Shown here one piece after another: positions 47,143-57,267 of a stretch of 64,000 nucleotides of DNA (positions within the stretch are counted from its first letter, which is position 1; each line of letters opens with the position of its first letter). The notes under the pieces were generated by a model, which was not told the origin of the DNA, did not search any database, and was given only the letters and a program-made list of their open reading frames with translations. The stretch is from Palsa-504 sp963839095 (GTDB taxonomy: Bacteria; Actinomycetota; Actinomycetes; Streptosporangiales; Streptosporangiaceae): contig CAWIUF010000023.1 of the NCBI GenBank assembly GCA_963839095.1, positions 11,564 through 75,563 of the forward strand. Direction: 5' to 3'. The position numbers and the translations under genes were made by a program.

Positions 47143-47854
47143 CTACCGGTTCGTGCAGCGGCCGAACCGCAGCGTGATCCTGACCGGCGGCCGGCTCGGC
47201 GGAGTCCGTACGGCGAGGGTGATGCAGCGCGGCCCGGCGACGATGACGCCGATGTAGAACTCGGTGAAGCCGTTCCCGTACAGGGAAGCCTGCGCGGGGC
47301 AGCCACCGAAGGTGGCTCCGGGCTTGCCGTCGCGCAGCGTGTACTCCCCGGTGTCATCGAAGCCCGGGAGGAACCGGACATAGGGCTCCGCCGCGGCGGA
47401 CGGGCGTGACCTGCACGGTGATGTCCCCCTGCAGCATCACGATGAGCGGGACCGCCTTGAGCGTGCCGTCCGGGTTACGGAAGCGGAAATCGGGCGCGAT
47501 GCCGGCATTGATGATCCACAGCGGCCCGGCGTGGCGGGCGCCCTGGCGCCAGTCCGGCGCCAGGGCGCCGTAGGTCTGCGCGTCGCAGCCGTAGTATTGC
47601 CCCGGCTCCGCCGTCGCTGACGAGGATGCGGGCACCGGCGGCACGGTGCGGACGCCGCCTTGTCTCAACAGGGCCGAGCCAGCCGACGGCACCAGTGCCG
47701 CCACCGCGACGGCGGTCGCCGCCCAGGCGACGCCAACCCGTGCCAGGTGCCGCCGGTGACGGCGGCGGACCCGGGCGATGAGGTTTCCGGATGGGTACTC
47801 GGCGGCGACCGACGAGTGCATCGCCGCCCGCAGCCGGTCCTCGAATTCGATCAT
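47143..47854 (-). CDS. Single-pass membrane protein, putative sigma-linked sensor (one frameshift near 47403)
   Basis: A protein of about 237 residues. A cytoplasmic part (MIEFEDRLRAAMHSSVAAEYP, then a basic VRRRHRRHLAR) leads into one membrane segment (VGVAWAATAVAVAALVPSAG) and an extracellular domain with paired Cys. It starts right after the stop of the ECF sigma gene, the usual place of an anti-sigma or sensor protein. No zinc anti-sigma motif (HxxxCxxC) is seen, so that role is inference. The frame breaks near 47403; the end TLRFGRCTNR is at 47143. Confidence 0.65.
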
Positions 47855-47855
47855 G

Positions 47856-48373
47856 TCAGCGAACCCTCTCGGCCGTGTCGCGTGGGCTGCCGGCTTCCGG
47901 CCCGGCCGCCGCCCGCAGCCGGGCCAGGCCCCGTGAGAGCTGGCTCTTGACGGTCCCCACGCTGCAGCCGAGCTCATCGGCGATCTCCGCTGCGGACAGG
48001 TCGGTGAAATAACGGAGTACCAGCACAGTGCGCTGCCGCGGCGGCAATCCCGCCAGAGCCCGCATCAGGTAGTCGCGGTCCGCGACCGCACCTGCGTGGT
48101 CGTCGGCCGGCTCGAGGGCCGTCGCCCTCGTGCAGGGGCCGTTCGGGCCAGGCGCGCTGCCCGCCGCCACCGGTCCTTCGAGGCGTTGGCCAGAATGCGC
48201 CGGACATACCGTTCGGGGTCCTCGCTGCGGCAGATCCGCCCCCAGCGGCGGTAGGCCCGCTCCAGTGCGAGCTGCAGCAGATCCTCGGCTGCGGCCCGGT
48301 CGTGCCCGGTCAGGAGCAGCGCGGTCCGGAACAAGCGGGCCGAGGAGCCCTGGACGAACTCCTCGAACGACAC
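47856..48373 (-). CDS. ECF RNA polymerase sigma factor, SigE-like (one frameshift near 48140)
   Basis: Sigma factor of about 172 residues. Region 2 is FVQGSSARLFRTALLLTGHDRAAAEDLLQLALERAYRRW; region 4 is LPPRQRTVLVLRYFTDLSAAEIADELGCSVGTVKSQLSRGLARL, with a clear helix-turn-helix. It belongs to the actinobacterial SigE/SCO-type group of short ECF sigmas. The linker between the regions holds the frame break. GTG 48373 has AGGAGG seven bases upstream. It is followed by the membrane protein gene with only one base between them. Confidence 0.9.
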
Positions 48374-48495
48374 GCTCGCCTCCTGGCTCCGATTACGCCC
48401 TACTCACCTAACGCCGCGGGAACACCGAAGGTTGAGCCGGCCTGCGCATGACACCCGGGGTCCGGGATGGCCGGGCGCGATGGGAACCTTGGGGT

Positions 48496-49500
48496 ATGCG
48501 TGCACTGGTGATCACTGGAGCCGGGTCGGCGCGGGTCGAGGAGGTGGCACCTCCGGTGGCCGGGCCCGGGCAGGTGGTGGTGGACGTCCGGCGGGCCGGG
48601 ATCTGCGGGACGGACGTGGAGCTGTTCACCGAGAAGCTCGCCTACTTCGCCCAGGGCCGGATCGGCTTTCCGATACGGCCCGGGCACGAGTGGTGCGGCG
48701 TGGTGTCGGCGCTCGGCGAGGGAGTGGATCCGGGGTGGCTGGGTGCCCGGGTGACCGGGGACACCATGCTCGGCTGCGGGCAGTGCCCGCGGTGCGCGGC
48801 GGGGCGGGGGCACACCTGCGCCGACCGCCGCGAGGTGGGCATCATGGACTGGCCCGGCGGCCTGGCCGAGCAGCTGCCGGTCCAGGCGTCCAGCTTGTAC
48901 CGGCTGCCCGACGCGATCGGTGAGGTGGCCGGCGCCCTGGTCGAACCGGGCGGGAACGGCTGGCGGGCCGCCTCCGCGGCGCAGGCGGGCCCGGGTAAGC
49001 GGGTGCTGGTCTGCGGGCCGGGCACCATCGGGCTGCTGACCACGGCGTTCGCCACGGCGATGGGCGCCGAGGTGCACATCTGGGCGCTGGACCGGGGCCG
49101 CGAGGAGCTGGCCGGCTCCTTTGGCGCCGTGGGTTACTGGACGGCGGACGACCCGCCGCCGGTGACCTACGACGCGGTCGTGGACTGCACCGACGACCAC
49201 CAGATGCCGGCGGCCGCGCTGGCCCGGGCCGAGCCGGCCGGGCGGGTGGTCTACATCGGCATCGCGGGCGTGCCGAGCCTGATCGACAGCCGGGACGTCA
49301 TCCTGGGCGACCTGACCGTGGTGGGCATCCTCGGCGCCTCGGCCGGGCTCGCGCCCGCGATCGAGTACTACGCCGACGGCCGGGTGGACCCGTCACGCAT
49401 CGTCGAGGTGACCGTGGGCCTGGACGAGGCGGCCGAGGCACTGGCCGGGAAGGTCAGCACCGGGGGCGGCACCAAGATCCACATCGATCCGGGCCGGTGA
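48496..49500 (+). CDS. Zinc-dependent alcohol/sorbitol dehydrogenase family protein
   Basis: A 334-residue medium-chain dehydrogenase. Catalytic zinc ligands are Cys in AGICGTDVELF and His-Glu in RPGHEWCGVV. The structural zinc loop is CGQCPRCAAGRGHTC with four Cys. The nucleotide-binding domain has VLVCGPGTIGLLTTAFA. Such enzymes oxidise polyols or threonine-like alcohols with NAD(P). ATG 48496 has GGGG only, so translation may start on a short leader. It is divergent from the sigma factor gene. Intact. Confidence 0.92.
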   Translation: MRALVITGAGSARVEEVAPPVAGPGQVVVDVRRAGICGTDVELFTEKLAYFAQGRIGFPIRPGHEWCGVVSALGEGVDPGWLGARVTGDTMLGCGQCPRCAAGRGHTCADRREVGIMDWPGGLAEQLPVQASSLYRLPDAIGEVAGALVEPGGNGWRAASAAQAGPGKRVLVCGPGTIGLLTTAFATAMGAEVHIWALDRGREELAGSFGAVGYWTADDPPPVTYDAVVDCTDDHQMPAAALARAEPAGRVVYIGIAGVPSLIDSRDVILGDLTVVGILGASAGLAPAIEYYADGRVDPSRIVEVTVGLDEAAEALAGKVSTGGGTKIHIDPGR

Positions 49501-49620
49501 CACCTGGCGCCGGCCGGGGTGGTGGCGGATGCCGTCGGCCGGGTATGTATCAACCAGGGTGACCTGGCCCTCTGGAGTGATACCTGGTCGACGTGACAGC
49601 TCCCGCGGTGGAGGTCCGAT

Positions 49621-52052
49621 ATGCCTATCCCCCGACATTCCACGGCACTGCCGAGCGTGCAGCTGGCGGCCGGGGCCGCGGACGGCGGCGTGACCGAGCT
49701 CCGGGTCCACGGGGTCGGCGGCTCGCCGCCGGAGGCGACCCTCGGGGACCTGGCGCCCGAGCAGGTCATGGGGGACGCGACCGCGGGCTTCTACCGCAGC
49801 TCGGACCACCGGGCCGAGCGCCGCGGACCAGGCCGGGCGGCTGCGACGTGGACCGGCACGTGGAGGTCTACTCGTGGGGCGGCCTGACCTCGCGGAGCAA
49901 GGTCCGGGTGCTGTGGCTGGCGCTGCTGCCGTTCCTGTTCGCCAACCTGGCGGGGTGGATGTGCCCGGCCGCCACGAGGAACTCGGCCTGGAAGTTCCGG
50001 CTGCACCGGCTGGCGGCCGGGCTGGGCGGGCTGGCGCTGACCGTGAACGCCGCCCTGATCGCGGTGGTGATCAGCGCGGACGTGATCGCCTACCAGACGG
50101 CGCGGGCCGGGATCGCCCTGCACCAGTGGTGGCTCGCGCCGCTGGGCTGGCGGTTCATCGCCGGGCATCCGGGCCGCCAGGTGATGCTCGGCGTGCTGGT
50201 CCCGGTGCTGTTCGTGCTGGCGCTGACCTGGCTGGCCAGCACGACCTGGCGCTATGAGGCGGTCCGGCCGCCGTACCGGGTGTCGGCGCCGCGCAAGGAC
50301 AGGGCCCGGATGGCCACCGCGGCCGCGCTCCCGGCGGGCCTGGCCGACGACGAGTTCTGGGACGGCCAGGGCAGCGTCCAGCTGATCACCTGGGTGCACG
50401 TCGCGGTGACCGGGGGGTTCCTGGCGGTCGTCCTGGGGGTCACCGCCCGGGCGCTCAGCGCCGGGTCGCCGCAGGCCGCGGCCCTGGGGTGGGCCGCGAT
50501 CGGGCTGGGTGCGGCCACGGTCGTCCTGGGGGCCGGCTACGTGGCCGTGGACGCGCTCACCACGCCGCCGATGACCGCATCCGCGGTCCCCACGGCTGGG
50601 CCGAGCCCTCGGCTGGGGCCGTGCGGGAACGCGCTGAGCGACGGGCTCCGTGTCGTGATGACCTACCTGCGCTACGTGGCGGCCGCCGCCCTGGTGCTGG
50701 CGGGCCTGTTCGCCTGGCTGCAGCCCGCGTCCGGCTACGGGCGCAGGGCGGGGCTGCCGGGGATGGCCGGCCTGGCCGGGTGGACCGCGCTGGCCATCGC
50801 GGTGGCGCTGGCCATCGGGCTGATCTCGATGCTGCTCGGCCTGCCGGGCGGCAAGGACACGTTCAAGGGCGCGCCCTGGGTCACGCTGATGCTCGGGTTC
50901 GGCCTGCTGAACATTCTCCTGCTCGGCGCCGGGATCTGGGTCGCGCACCTGGTGGGCCCGGTGACCAGCGACGCGGCCGAGGCCCTGGCCGAAGGGGCAT
51001 ATCTACCTGCCGTACCTGGTCACCGCGGGGACCCCGCTGGTGGCGTGGGCGGCGGTGCTGGCCGTGGTCGCGTTCGCGGCTGGTCGAGGGCGGCCGGTGG
51101 CTGCTCACCGGCCGCCTGCCCGCCGCGATGGCCCAGGAGTACCGGGACCAGGCCGCGGCGTTCCGGGACGCGCAGACCGGGGCGCGACGGTACTGGTACT
51201 GGTCGGGCTAAACCCGTTCCCCCGCCCGGGGTCCGAGCAGGACGACGGCGGCGGCAAGAACTGGCAGCGGAAGATCGCCCGGGTGCAGTTCCTGGCGCGC
51301 GCGCCGCACGACGCCACCTGGCTGCTGTGGGCCATCGTCGGCGGGCAGGTGATCATGGCCGGTGTGCGTCTGGCGGCTGCACGTCCAGCCGCCGGTGCTG
51401 ATCCGCAACGTCGGCGTCGGGCTGGCCGGGCTGGCGCGTGCCCGCGCTGATGGCCTTCCTGTACTCGGCGTGGAACGACACCACGCGGCGCCGCCTGATC
51501 TGCGTCGCCTGGGACATCGGCACCTTCTGGCCGCGGTCCTACCACCCGCTGGCGCCGCCCTGCTACACCGAGCGGGCGATCCCCGAACTGCAGCGCCGGA
51601 TGTGGTGGCTGCACGACAACGGCGGCCGGGTGATGCTGACCGTCGCACAGCCAGGGCACCGTGCTCGCCGCCGCGGCGCTGGTCCAGCCCGGCTGCCGGC
51701 CGACGGGCGACCGCCCGGCCCTGATCACGTTCGGCTCCCCGCTGATCAAGCTGTACGGCTGGGGCTTCCCCGCCTACTTCGGCCGGGAACTGCTCGGGCC
51801 GCTGGCACCGGGCGGGGCCGGGCAGCTGAACGACTGGCGCAACTTCCACTACCCGACCGATCCCATCGGCGGGCCCGTCGCCGCCGGCCTGCCCGCGGCG
51901 GGCGGCGACCCGGTGGACATCGGCTACCTCGACCCGGCCGAGTGCTACTACGTCTACGGGCAGGCGCCGCCGTCGGCGCAGGGCCACTCCGGCTACTGGG
52001 CCGACCCGCGGGTCTGGGCCGAGATCAACCGGGTGGCCGCCGGGCTCGGTGA
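49621..52052 (+). CDS. Large multi-membrane alpha/beta-hydrolase-like protein (about seven frameshifts; 3' end unsure)
   Basis: One long protein of about 810 residues seems intended. The N-terminus VTELRVHGVGGSPPE looks like the oxyanion strand of lipase-type hydrolases. It is followed by about eight membrane segments (for example LWLALLPFLFANLAGWM, VLVPVLFVLALTWLA, TALAIAVALAIGLISMLLGL) and a C-terminal hydrolase part with LTAHSQGTVLAAAALV (nucleophile Ser) and ALITFGSPLIKLYGWGFPAYF. Breaks lie near 49840, 50995, 51080, 51205, 51362, 51437 and 51645. The stop could be 52052 or slightly later. This family is of unknown function in actinobacteria. ATG 49621 has GGAGG upstream. Confidence 0.7.
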
Positions 52053-52146
52053 CGGCGCCGCCGCCGTGCAGTGCGGCCGACCGGCCGACCGCCGACCCGG
52101 CGCAACGGATCGGCCGCCGCTCCCGCCAGCAGCTCGTCCCGGCGGA

Positions 52147-52923
52147 TCAGGCCCGAGCCGGACGGAGCACGTCCGTCCGGCGCTGGCTGAGGTACCAGTC
52201 GGAGACGTCCTCGGTGTCGATGACGGTCCGCAGGACCGCCGCCGGGCTGGCGGGCAGGTCGCCGAGGACCTCGCCGCGCGGCGAGACGATCATGCTGGGG
52301 CAGTGCTGGCCCGGGTCGGCGACGTTGCAGGCGATGACGAACCGCTGGTTCACGGCGGCGTGGCTGATCAGGTGGCTGGACCAGACCCCGGCCGGGACGG
52401 CGGGGTTGGCCGCGTTGGTGAGGTAGATGAAGGCCTGCGCCCCGGCCTCGGCCAGGTACCGCCACTGCTCGGGGAAGACGATCTCGCGGCAGAGCTGCAC
52501 CCCGACGGCCAGCGGTCCGCCGTCCAGGCGGAGCTGGAGGACGGGCAGCTCGGTCCCGGCCGCGAGGCGGCCGCGCTCGTGGGTGGCCAGGTTGACCTTG
52601 CGGTAGGTCCACCGGGTGCCGTCCGGCGACAGGTAGAGGGCGGCGTTCCACCAGGCGCCGTCCTCGAACAGCAGCGAGCCGCAGAACAGGTGGATCCCCT
52701 GGTCCGCGGCCAGCCCGGCGAGGCGGTCGACGGCCTGGGCGAGGACGCCGGGGTCCAGGCGGTCCAGGCCCGACAGGCGGTCGTCGTAGCCGGACAGGCA
52801 GGCTTCGGGGAGCACCACGATCTCACCCGCCCTGGCGCCGGTCAGGCACGCCGTGATGGTGGCCAGGTTCTGGCTGATATCCCAGGTCACCGGGGTCTGC
52901 GCGACGGCCACGGCTACTTCCAT
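52147..52923 (-). CDS. Carbon-nitrogen hydrolase (nitrilase superfamily)
   Basis: A 258-residue amidase-type enzyme. The Glu-Lys-Cys triad is in VLPEACLSGY, WTYRKVNLATHERG and VGVQLCREIVFPEQWR. The family hydrolyses amides, N-carbamoyl amines or nitriles in the cytoplasm, and the short length fits stand-alone members. ATG 52923 follows GGAGG closely (AGGAGTT). It is divergent from the MBL protein. The C-terminal region converges on the hydrolase gene. Intact. Substrate unknown. Confidence 0.9.
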   Translation of the reverse strand: MEVAVAVAQTPVTWDISQNLATITACLTGARAGEIVVLPEACLSGYDDRLSGLDRLDPGVLAQAVDRLAGLAADQGIHLFCGSLLFEDGAWWNAALYLSPDGTRWTYRKVNLATHERGRLAAGTELPVLQLRLDGGPLAVGVQLCREIVFPEQWRYLAEAGAQAFIYLTNAANPAVPAGVWSSHLISHAAVNQRFVIACNVADPGQHCPSMIVSPRGEVLGDLPASPAAVLRTVIDTEDVSDWYLSQRRTDVLRPARA

Positions 52924-52978
52924 AACTCCTCCTGACGCCGGCGTCCGCCGTCAGGCTAGCCGGTGTAGCGTGGTCGGC

Positions 52979-53730
52979 ATGCGGCTCACGGTGGTCGGAT
53001 GCGCGGGCACGATTCCCGGGCCGCACAGCGCGGCGTCGTGTTACCTGCTGGAGGCCGAGGGCTTCCGGCTGGTGGTGGACCTGGGCAGCGGCTCGCTCGG
53101 CCCGCTGCAGCGGTACGCGGCGGTGGACCAGATCGACGCGGTGGCGCTGAGCCACCTGCACGCCGACCACTTCATCGACATGTGCTCGCTCTGGGTCGCG
53201 CGGAAGTACTTCGGCGAGGATCCGCTGCCGCGGCTCCCGGTCTACGGCCCGGCCGACACCGCCGGGCGGGTGTCCCGGGCCAACGACGATCCCGGACGTG
53301 ACCGGGATCTTCGACTTCGTGACGCTCACCCCGGGCCGGCGCGAGATCGGGCCGTTCACGGTGACCACGGATCACGTCGCCCACCCCGTCGAGGCGTTCG
53401 CGTTCCGGTTCGAGCACGACGGGCGCGTGCTCGCCTACTCGGGTGACACCGGCGAGTCCCCCGCGCTCGTCGAGGTGGCCAGGTCAGCGGACGTGCTGCT
53501 GTGCGAGTCGGGGTTCCCTAACCTGCCGGACCTTCCCCCGGACCTGCACCTGTGCAGCCGGCAGGCCGGCCAGCACGCCACCGCGGCCGGGGCCGGGAGA
53601 CTGGTCCTCACCCACCTGGGCCGAGGACTACGACCCGGCCGAGAGCCTGGCCGCGGCGCAGGACACCTTCTCCGGCCCGGTGACCCTCGCGGCTCCCGGC
53701 CAGGTCATCGACCTGGCGTCGGACGGCTAG
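52979..53730 (+). CDS. MBL-fold hydrolase, RNase Z-like (two frameshifts)
   Basis: Metallo-beta-lactamase-fold protein of about 250 residues. MRLTVVGCAGTIPGPHSAASCYLLE opens it, and ALSHLHADHFIDM is the HxHxDH zinc motif. VLAYSGDTGESPAL and the LTH region near the end supply the other ligands. It is similar to actinobacterial cyclic-nucleotide-degrading or RNase Z-like proteins. Extra bases lie near 53290 and 53622. TAG 53730 ends the restored frame (AAPGQVIDLASDG). It lies divergent from the nitrilase-type gene with only 55 bp between. Confidence 0.88.
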
Positions 53731-53945
53731 CTGGTCCCGTGGCTAGGTAGGTAGCGTAGGTAGGCAGGCAGCCGCCACAGTTCCCGGCCAGCTCGGCGGT
53801 GAACTGCTCGCGGGCGTCCGGGCCCGCGCCGAGCTTGGCGAACACCGAGAACGGGGCGCCGCGAAGGATGCCGCAACGGGTGCGATACGCCGGCCGCCGC
53901 GGCCATAATGTCCTCCGGCGAATCGATGACCCTCAGGCGGAGGTC
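53727..53945 (-). pseudogene. Possible small broken gene of unknown type
   Basis: On the minus strand this stretch reads with strong G/C third positions: VIDSPEDIMAAAAGVSHPLR, then after a one-base shift near 53873 ILRGAPFSVFAKLGAGPDAR and EQFTAELAGNCGG. No family is recognised, no good start codon is visible and a frame change is needed. It is either a short real gene with a read error or a remnant. It includes the TAGG-rich repeat at 53743. Confidence 0.3.
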
Positions 53946-53950
53946 GCACC

Positions 53951-54651
53951 GTGGCGAGCATGACGCACCGCATCGTTTCGCTGCTCACCGGGGGATGCGC
54001 GCTGGTCTTGAGCGTCAGCCTTTCCGGGTGCGCGGCGTCCGGATCCCAGTACGCGGCGTGCCGTCCCGCGGAAACGTCCAGTTCGCGGTGCCCAGCGAAT
54101 GGCACCAGATCGGCGCCTCGGCGCTGGCGGCCGAGCTGAAAACCGAGACCGGCGGCCCAGGCGGTGAATGGCAGGTCGCCTACCAGGCCAGCCAGGAACC
54201 GAAGGCCACCGGCTTCCTGTCGTTCGATATCGCTCAGCCCTTCGTGTACGCCGAGTACGGCACGCTCAATGGCAGCGCGAGCCGCCAGCTGTCCGACCAG
54301 ACGCTACGCGACTTCTTTCTTCCCGTGACCTCCGCCGCGAGGCAGAATGCGGTCGCACAGGGCTTCCCGCTCACCGGTTTCCGTCACCTCCGGGACCAGG
54401 TGCTGACGATGAGCCAGGGGACGCACGGAGTCCGGGAGACCTTTGACTACACCTACACCCGCCAGGCCGACACGTTTGACGAGGACACCCTGACCAACGC
54501 CAGTCACACCGTCGTGTTCCTTCTCGTGGTCCACTGCACCACCGCCTGCTACGGCAAGTACCAGGACGAGATCAGGCACGTGATGTCATCGGTGGCCATC
54601 TCCAGGCTGGGCCAGCCCACGGGACCGTTTACGGGAGTCGTCGGCCGCTGA
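53951..54651 (+). CDS. Secreted lipoprotein of unknown function (one frameshift near 54065)
   Basis: A protein of about 233 residues. The signal peptide MTHRIVSLLTGGCALVLSVSLSGC has lipobox LSGC. The mature part (VQFAVPSEWHQIGASALAAEL, then TFDYTYTRQADTFDEDTL) resembles LpqN/PsbP-like domains found in actinobacterial surface lipoproteins, but the match is weak. GTG 53951 has GGAGG seven bases upstream. One base is missing near 54065. It converges on the EamA transporter gene with a 23-bp overlap. Confidence 0.7.
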
Positions 54652-55637
54652 GGATGGTGAGGGTGACGCCGGCCATGACCAGGGCCAGCCCGGCCAGCTG
54701 GCCGGCCGGCGGCCACTGCTGCCTGACCGCGTAGACGTAGCCGAAGCCGCTCACGGTCTCGAGGTTGACCAGCAGCCCGGCCAGGGCGGGCGACAGCCGG
54801 CTCGAGGCCAGATTCCACTGCATCGTGCCGACCCAGGAGACCACGACCCCGAGGAAGATGACGCCGGCGATCAGCGCGGCCGGACCGGGATGGGCACCGG
54901 ATGGCACGGTCAGCTGTCCGGCCAGCGCGGCCGCGGGCAGCCCGGCCAGCGCCACGGCACCGGTGGCGACGCCGACGGCCGTGGACCAGCCCGCGGGCGA
55001 GATCGTGTCGTGGCGGGCCAGGAACCGCGCGTTGGCCAGGGCATACCAGGTCCACAGGACGACGGCGGCCGCGGCCGCGATCAGGCCGGCCGCCTTCTCG
55101 GCGGGCGAGGCGGCCAGGTAGGCGTGGACCCCGCCGATCTCGAGCAGGCTGACCAGGGCGAGCCCGGCGGTGATCACGACGAGCGGAAGCGCCAGCCGCC
55201 GCCACGATGCCCTGGCTCCGGCGGGCGCGAGCAGGTTGCCGGATACCGCGACCACGACGGGGATGGCGCCGATCACCATGTCGGCCAGCGGCGCCCCGGC
55301 GGCCTTGATCGCGATCACGAGCAGCAGGTAGTACCCGACGTTGCCGGATACCGCGAAGACCAGCGCCGCGCGCCAGTGCGCGCGCAGGACACGGCGCAGG
55401 TCAGGGCCGCCGAGGGCGAGCAGGAGGGCGGACAGCAGCCCGTAGACCAGGTAGCGGCCGAGTGTCACGATCACCGGGTTCCAGCCGCCGAGCATGACCG
55501 GGACCGCGAACGCCGATCCCCAGATCAGGGCGCCGCTGATCCCGGCGGCCAGCGCGGGCGGGCTGGCGGCCGGAACGGCCTGGTCCCGCGGCCGTGGGTG
55601 GCGGGCGGGTGCTCTTCGCTTCCGCGGCGAGAGCCAT
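54629..55637 (-). CDS. EamA/DMT-family transporter (one frameshift near 55570)
   Basis: A membrane protein of about 336 residues with ten hydrophobic segments in two EamA repeats. Examples are LIWGSAFAVPVMLGGWNPVIVTLGRY, AIKAAGAPLADMVIGAIPVVVAV and a second half with SSRLSPALAGLLVNLETV. These proteins export amino acids, drugs or metabolites. A base change near 55570, before ALAAGISGALIWG, separates the start from the body. ATG 55637 has GGAG upstream. It is divergent from the CGNR regulator across an inverted repeat, so that protein likely controls it. Confidence 0.87.
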
Positions 55638-55648
55638 GAGGAGACTCC

Positions 55649-55677
55649 TAACTGTCGAAATTGGCTTTAGACAGTTA
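55649..55677. promoter_or_regulatory. Inverted repeat TAACTGTC-N13-GACAGTTA
   Basis: Perfect 8-bp arms at 55649-55656 and 55670-55677 lie between the divergent EamA transporter and CGNR regulator genes. A related half-site (GATAGTTAGG) lies just before the regulator start. Probable binding site of the CGNR-type regulator. Confidence 0.6.
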
Positions 55678-55737
55678 GATCTACCCGGCCTGGGCGATGT
55701 AACCCGCTAAACTTGAGATTGATAGTTAGGAGGCGGG

Positions 55738-56396
55738 ATGACGGACATGCCGAACCTGGTCGGGGGCGCGCTCTGCCTGGACTTCGTGAACACCGTCGAC
55801 CCCCGGCACGCGCCGGACAGGCGTGAGTACCTGGACAGCTATCCCGCCCTGACCGCCTGGGGCCGCTATGCCGAGGCCGCCGCAGGTCAGGGCGATCGGC
55901 CGGACAAGGCTGCGGCCGGCGATCCTGTGGGGGCCGGCGGTCCAGTCGAGGCCGGTGGTTCCTTTGAGGCGGACGGGTGCTGGGTCGCGCGATCAGGCTG
56001 CGGGAAGCTCTTTACCCGCTGTTCCGCGGGGCCGCCCGGGGACAGCCGCCCGATCCTGATGACCTCGGCGTGCTCCAGGCCGAGCTGACCCTTGCCCTGC
56101 CCCATCTGCGGGTCACCTGGTCCCCGGCCGGCTTCGCCCGGGAGTGGGAGCGCGGCAGTCCCGCGCTTGACCAGGTGCTGTGGCCGGTTTCCTGGTCGGC
56201 CGCGGAACTCCTGACGCACGGGCCGCTCGACCGGATCAGGGAATGCCCGGGCCAGGGGAACTGCGGCTGGCTGTTCCTCGACCTCACCAAGAACGCGAGC
56301 CGCCGCTGGTGTGACATGCGCGTGTGCGGCAACCGGGCCAAGGCGCGCCGCCATTACACGCGAACGCGGCAGGAAGCCGGTGGCGCACCGGGCTAG
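55738..56396 (+). CDS. CGNR zinc-finger regulator (ABATE domain; one frameshift near 55977)
   Basis: A protein of about 219 residues. The N-terminal ABATE part (LVGGALCLDFVNTVDPRHAP) is followed by the CGNR zinc finger, RECPGQGNCGWLFLDLTKN and RRWCDMRVCGNRAKARRHY, with four Cys. A missing G in a G-run near 55977 shifts the frame; restored it reads ADGVLGRAIRLREALYPLF. These proteins are DNA-binding regulators usually divergent from a transporter or enzyme gene, here EamA. The ATG start has TAGGAGGCGGG upstream. Confidence 0.88.
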
Positions 56397-57213
56397 GGCT
56401 CGGGTGCGTCGAGGGCGGCGGAGCGGGATAGGTCTTTGCGGTAGGCGCCGGGGGTGGTGCCGAAGGTGGCGTGGAAGGCGGCGGTGAAGGCGCTCGGGGT
56501 GCTGTAGCCGCAGGTGATCGCGGTGGCGGTGACCGACAGGCCCGCGGCGAGCAGGGTCAGGGAGTGGTGCAGCCTGAGCTGGGCGCGCCACTGCGGGAAG
56601 GTCATTCCGGTCTCGGCGCGGAAGAGGCGGCTCAGGGTCCGCTCCCCCGCGCCCGACGGCGCGGCCCAGCTCGGCCAGGGTGCGGTCGCTGCCGGGATCC
56701 CCGGCCAGGATGGCGGTCACGTCGCGAAGGCGCTCGTCGCCGGGCTGCGGCAGGTGGAACTGCAGCGGCGCGGCGGGCGCGAGCTGGCCCTGCCTGAGCT
56801 GGCCCTGCCTGAGCTGGCTGCAGTGCGACCTGCTTCAGGTCGTGCTGCTCGCCGGGGGGACGGGCCGGGTCGTCGGTGATCGCGATGATCAGCTCGCGGA
56901 GCAGGCGGGAGACGCTGAGCACGGTGGGCTGGGTCAGGCCGAGCGGGTTGACGTCCACCGGGAAGGCCACCGTGCGCAGTTGGGTGGCGCCGTAGGCCTG
57001 GTGCGCGTGCGCGACCGCGGCGGGCAGCCACACGGCGCGCTGCGGCGGAACGACCCAGGACCCGTTTCTCGTGGAGACGATGAGCAGGCCGCTGCTGGGG
57101 TAGACGAGCTGCTGCTCGGCGTGATCGTGCCAGTCGATCCGCTCGCGGTGGCGCAGGTGCTCCAGGGTCGGCTGATCCAGCGGCAGACGGAGCGAATGGC
57201 GGTTCATCGACAT
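56393..57213 (-). CDS. AraC-family regulator (two frameshifts)
   Basis: A protein of about 274 residues with an AraC-type N-terminal cupin (IDWHDHAEQQLVYPSSGLLIVSTRNGSWVVPPQRAVWLP) and a C-terminal HTH_18. The latter ends ATAITCGYSTPSAFTAAFHATFGTTPGAYR, with its first half around TFPQWRAQLRLHHSLTLLAAG. Frame breaks are near 56820 and 56655. The linker contains a 15-bp tandem repeat at 56781. It is divergent from an MFS exporter gene, a common regulator/target arrangement. ATG 57213 starts MSMNRHSLRLPL. Confidence 0.88.
56781..56818 (+). repeat. 15-bp tandem repeat inside the AraC gene
   Basis: GAGCTGGCCCTGCCT occurs twice in a row (56781-56795, 56796-56810), followed by a further partial unit GAGCTGGC. 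On the coding strand it gives repeated QLRQG units in the linker between sensor and DNA-binding domains. Such repeats can change length by slippage; 15 bp keeps the frame. Confidence 0.85.
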
Positions 57214-57267
57214 AATTGTACGGTTTTTAGGCAGCCCGCCAGGCGCAGGTCAGCGCAGGATGGAGGG

